Source: Pseudomonadota bacterium
GTDB taxonomy: Bacteria; Chloroflexota; Ktedonobacteria; Ktedonobacterales; JACDGC01
Direction of reading: 5' to 3'
Assembly (NCBI GenBank): GCA_021323815.1
Contig: JAJPKG010000156.1
Span: 1-7,205, forward strand
Length of the DNA: 7,205 nt
In this document: piece after piece, positions 4,532-7,205 of the stretch
How the letters are laid out: every line of letters starts with the position of its first letter
How positions within the stretch are numbered: the stretch's first letter is position 1
Notes under the pieces: model-generated
What the model saw: only the letters and a program-made list of their open reading frames with translations
The model's database searches: none
Told to the model about the DNA's origin: nothing
Made by a program: the position numbers and the translations under genes

Positions 4532-7194
4532 CCGAGCGCCTCTTTCGCACCGTCTTCGACAATCCCGATTTCACCCGCCGCAACATCATCGCCGCCGAGA
4601 TCGAAACCGTCATCGACGCGCTCACCAGCAACGATTTCAACCGCGACCAGTTCCTCAGCACCCTCAACCCGTTTTATGTCGCCATCGAGGGCGCGGCGCG
4701 CAGCATCAGCAGCTATGCCGACAAGCAAGATTTCCTCAACACCGTCTATGAACGCTTCTTCCAGGGCTTCGCGGTGAAAGAAGCCGACACGCACGGCATC
4801 GTTTACACCCCCCAGCCCATCGTCAGCTTCATGTGCGCCAGCGTCGAAGCCGTCTTGCAGCGCGAATTTGGCCGCTCGCTCTCAGATCGCGGCGTGCAGA
4901 TTCTCGACCCCGCCACCGGCACCGGCAATTTCATCGTCAACCTGCTGGACCGCATCGCCGCGCCCAACCTTGAATACAAATATAAACACGACCTCTTTTG
5001 CAACGAGATCATGCTGCTGCCTTACTACATCGCCGCCATGAACATCGAGCACAAATATTACGAGCGCACCGGTGCCTATGCCCCCTTCGAGGGCCTCTGC
5101 TTCGTGGACACCCTCGCCACCTGGGGCCAGGCCGGCACCAGCGTGCAAGGCTCATTCCTCACCGAACGCAACACCCTGCGCGTGGAACGCGAGCTTGACG
5201 CGCAGATCATGGTCATCATCGGCAACCCGCCCTATAACGTCGGCCAGGAAAACGAGAACGACAACAACAAAAACCGCAAATATCCCAACGGCGTCGATAA
5301 AAAGATCCGCGACACCTACGCCAAAGACTCACACGCCACGCTCAACACCAAACTCTATGACGCCTATGTGAAATTCTTCCGCTGGGCAACGGATCGCCTC
5401 GGCGACCGCGATGGCATCGTCTGCTTTGTCAGCAACAATTCTTTTATGGATCAAATCGCGTTTGACGGTATGCGCAAACACCTTTTGCAAGACTTTACGC
5501 AGATCTGGCATCTCGATTTGCATGGCAACGTGCGCAAAAATCCCAAGCTCTCAGGCACGACGCATAATGTCTTTGGCATTCAAGTCGGCGTTGGCATCAC
5601 TCTCGCCATCCGCAAACGCGAAAACCCCAACACCGGTTTATGGTATTATCGCGTTCCCGAAGACTGGCGCAAAGAAGAAAAACTCGCTTTCATCGCTGAT
5701 AAAGGCGATATCACTCACATCGACTGGCAAGAGCTTGAGCCTGACGAGCAAAACAACTGGCTCACCGAAGGCATGCAGCCTGAGTTCGCCACGTTCCTGC
5801 CGATGGGAACGAAAACCGCCAAGTCATCGAAAAGCATGGACGTTGCCACCATTTTCAAAACTTATTCGCTTGGTGTAGCAACGAATCGCGATGCTCATGC
5901 TTATGCATTCGATGCTGAGCAGTTGCAAGAGCGAGTCAAAACCTTTATCGAAATCTATAACACAGCGGTTGATAAAATCAAGCGTACAAGTAATGCACAG
6001 GTTGATGCATTGATCGATGTTGAAGATCAACGCATCAAATGGACAAGGCAGGTAAAAGCATCACTCGCTAAGATCATATACAGCGAATTTCAACAGAGCA
6101 ACATCAGACATGCTCTATATCGACCGTATTGCTGCAAATCTCTTTATTTTGACGAATTCTGGAATGAGGAAAGATATCAACAGCATCTCTTCTTTCCAAC
6201 ACCCCAGAGCGAAAAAGAAAACCAGCTTATTGGAGTTAGTAGTATTGGGCATCGCGCTCCATTTACTGTCTTAGTATCGAACATCATTCCTAATCTTACC
6301 ATGAACTCAACAGATGGCTTTCAATGCTTCCCTCTCTACACCTACGACCCCGATGGTAGCAACCGCCAGGAAAACATCACCGATTGGGCGCTCGCCCAAT
6401 TCCAGGCAGCGTATGGCCCCGATGTCACCAAGCGCGACATATTCCACTATGTCTACGCCGTGCTGCATCATCCCGCCTATCGAGCGCGCTACGCCGAAAA
6501 CCTGAAACGCGAATTGCCGCGCATCCCGCTGGTCGGCGTTTCCCCCGCCAGCCCCGGAGGGGGTTTCTTTTCCGAGCCGGGGGGTTCACCCCCCGGCGAG
6601 CCACCGGTGGATCATACCCCTGCCGCGCTCGGTACCCCCGGCGAGCCACCGGTGGATCATGCCGCCGCCGCGCTCCGTGCCCCCGGCGAGCCACCGGTGG
6701 ATCATACTCCCGCCGCGCTCGGTGCCCCCGGCGAGCCACCGGTGGATCATACCCCCGCCGCGCTGGGTGCCCACGCCGCCGCTTTCCGCGCCCTGGTGGC
6801 CGCCGGGGCCGCGCTGGCTCGCCTGCACATCGGCTATGAATCCGTCGCCGAATATCCCCTGCGCCGCGTCATCAATGATGCCGTTCCCTTCACCTGGCGC
6901 GTCACCAAGATGATCCTCAGTCGCGACAAAACCGCCTTGCAGGTCAACGAATCCTTGCGCCTGGAAGGCATCCCACCCGAAACTTTCGCCTATCGTCTGG
7001 GCAACCGCTCCGCCCTGGAATGGGTCATCGATCAATATCAAGTCACCACCGACAAGCGCAGCGGCATCACCAGCGATCCCAACCGGCGCGACGACCCGGA
7101 ATACATCGTGCGCCTCGTCGGCCAGGTCATCACCGTCAGCCTCGAAACCCAGCGCATCATCGCGGGCTTGCCGGATCTGGGCCTGCCAGAGTAA
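4111..7194 (+). CDS. Type ISP-like restriction-modification protein, adenine methyltransferase and specificity part
   Basis: Homologous sequence begins at 4198, one base out of step with the upstream nuclease fragment. The codons from the TTG at 4111 to 4197 are not homologous. Numbers refer to the repaired 1,106-residue protein starting at 3875. Residues 109-300 are a helical connector. The N6-adenine methyltransferase follows: motif X around IVYTPQPIVSFM (309-320), SAM-binding motif I DPATGTGNF (345-353) and catalytic motif IV NPPY (451-454). DLHGNVRKNPKLSGT and the following NVFGIQVGV are typical of the Type ISP methyltransferase-specificity junction. The C-terminal domain includes DIFHYVYAVLHHPAYRARY (855-873) and RIPL (883-886). 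Residues 893-966 are a repeat-derived insertion, and the normal domain resumes at AAFRALVAAG. No Walker A or helicase motifs are present, unlike LlaGI/LlaBIII, so this is a compact form closer to Type IIG in architecture. The stop is TAA at 7192-7194. It should methylate adenine in one recognition site; the site cannot be predicted. Confidence 0.85.
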   Translation: MGSERPARRPGKRDPQEDRAQISHHQHHLENTRHAVLFQNGRRDQRTFDLTQPHDLADLLEAFFRWEEPEYEAFTQAVAKFKERIPELALGLRGKIEQQRQQRNAKFLAAFDKFWDLCKTSIDPNISREAIDEMLVQHLLTERLFRTVFDNPDFTRRNIIAAEIETVIDALTSNDFNRDQFLSTLNPFYVAIEGAARSISSYADKQDFLNTVYERFFQGFAVKEADTHGIVYTPQPIVSFMCASVEAVLQREFGRSLSDRGVQILDPATGTGNFIVNLLDRIAAPNLEYKYKHDLFCNEIMLLPYYIAAMNIEHKYYERTGAYAPFEGLCFVDTLATWGQAGTSVQGSFLTERNTLRVERELDAQIMVIIGNPPYNVGQENENDNNKNRKYPNGVDKKIRDTYAKDSHATLNTKLYDAYVKFFRWATDRLGDRDGIVCFVSNNSFMDQIAFDGMRKHLLQDFTQIWHLDLHGNVRKNPKLSGTTHNVFGIQVGVGITLAIRKRENPNTGLWYYRVPEDWRKEEKLAFIADKGDITHIDWQELEPDEQNNWLTEGMQPEFATFLPMGTKTAKSSKSMDVATIFKTYSLGVATNRDAHAYAFDAEQLQERVKTFIEIYNTAVDKIKRTSNAQVDALIDVEDQRIKWTRQVKASLAKIIYSEFQQSNIRHALYRPYCCKSLYFDEFWNEERYQQHLFFPTPQSEKENQLIGVSSIGHRAPFTVLVSNIIPNLTMNSTDGFQCFPLYTYDPDGSNRQENITDWALAQFQAAYGPDVTKRDIFHYVYAVLHHPAYRARYAENLKRELPRIPLVGVSPASPGGGFFSEPGGSPPGEPPVDHTPAALGTPGEPPVDHAAAALRAPGEPPVDHTPAALGAPGEPPVDHTPAALGAHAAAFRALVAAGAALARLHIGYESVAEYPLRRVINDAVPFTWRVTKMILSRDKTALQVNESLRLEGIPPETFAYRLGNRSALEWVIDQYQVTTDKRSGITSDPNRRDDPEYIVRLVGQVITVSLETQRIIAGLPDLGLPE
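4195..4203 (+). other. Frameshift site splitting the restriction-modification gene
   Basis: Upstream codons read Thr-Asn-Ile-Ile and then need a Phe. The sequence has TT directly followed by GAA AAT ACC CGG. Adding one pyrimidine between 4197 and 4198 gives IIFENTRHAVLFQNG, the expected family sequence at this point, and opens one 1,106-codon frame from 3875 to 7194. It is therefore a one-base loss, by mutation or sequencing error. The only homopolymer is AAAA (4199-4202), too short for a typical phase-variable tract, and no slippery heptamer with a downstream hairpin is evident. A -1 slip on the A run would also restore the frame, giving Leu-Lys-Asn instead of Phe-Glu-Asn. Confidence 0.85.
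5400..6320 (+). other. Low-GC segment over the target-recognition region
   Basis: Hand counts: 92 of 240 bases (38%) are G/C in 5941-6180 and 25 of 60 in 6241-6300. For comparison, 41 of 60 are G/C in 4861-4920 (around motif I) and 37 of 60 in 6361-6420. Codons shift from C-ended to A/T-ended without any break in frame. The segment corresponds to residues from about 509 to 816, after the catalytic NPPY and into the domain that should recognise the DNA target. It starts gradually near 5400 (45-50%) and ends rather sharply near 6320. Confidence 0.65.
6550..6771 (+). repeat. Composite repeat, copy B: in-frame within the restriction-modification gene
   Basis: The head (6550-6597) matches the head of copy A: CCCCGGAGGGG hairpin, TTTCTTTTCCGAG, then a perfect nine-base stem GCCGGGGGG (6576-6584) with CCCCCCGGC (6589-6597), loop TTCA. 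Four 45-base units follow at 6592-6636, 6637-6681, 6682-6726 and 6727-6771. Each encodes PGEPPVDH plus a TPAALGA-type end (variants AAAALRA and TPAALGT), residues 907-966. Every unit contains the palindrome CCACCGGTGG. The block is 222 bases, exactly 74 codons, and begins and ends on codon boundaries. Compared with copy A, the units keep CCCGGCG, CCAC and CGCGCTC but carry extra bases between the last two. Confidence 0.85.
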
Positions 7195-7205
7195 ACGTGG
7201 TGGCA

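Noticed and set aside
4108..4794. 228-codon minus-strand open frame
   Set aside because: Antisense of the conserved methyltransferase connector; no ribosome site or domain.
1..7205. tRNA, rRNA or riboswitch
   Set aside because: No cloverleaf with TTC-loop sequence, no rRNA-like conserved stretch and no recognisable riboswitch core was seen on either strand.

Overview
This window looks like a moderately GC-rich bacterial chromosome segment, probably from a member of the Chloroflexota. The hints are a Ser/Thr/Pro linker of the PTATP type in an anchored glycoside hydrolase, many short interspersed repeats between genes, and C-ended codons. The phylum is an inference, because no rRNA or marker gene is present.

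Layout. Positions 1-62 read as the last codons of a plus-strand gene that enters from the left. A 311-residue protein resembling phage head-tail connectors follows on the minus strand (194-1129). A 505-base gap (1130-1634) holds a purine-rich repeat patch and a composite repeat: a two-hairpin head (1299-1345) followed by ten tandem units of about 28 or 31 bases. A membrane-anchored family-5 glycoside hydrolase lies on the minus strand (1635-2816). It is divergent from a small secreted lipoprotein (3078-3554), and the gap between them carries a nested inverted repeat and one good promoter for each direction. The gap 3555-3874 contains a two-copy 54-base tandem repeat, a GC-rich hairpin, a second purine/pyrimidine patch and an extended -10 promoter. 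The rest of the window (3875-7194) is one large restriction-modification gene of the Type ISP / single-polypeptide kind: PD-(D/E)xK nuclease, adenine methyltransferase, then target-recognition and C-terminal domain. A one-base deletion next to 4197 currently splits it in two.

Main observation. The head of the composite repeat at 1299-1345 recurs at 6550-6597 inside the restriction-modification gene. There it is followed by four 45-base tandem units, and the whole 222-base block is read in frame as 74 extra residues at a junction in the C-terminal domain. One copy is therefore intergenic with units that do not preserve frame (28/31 bases), and the other is translated with units that do (45 bases). 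This suggests a mobile or expanding modular repeat family that can be domesticated as protein sequence.

The genes do not form a pathway. The hydrolase and lipoprotein are exported proteins with separate promoters, the connector-like gene is an isolated phage relic, and the restriction-modification gene is a stand-alone defence locus with no separate S, R or M partner visible.
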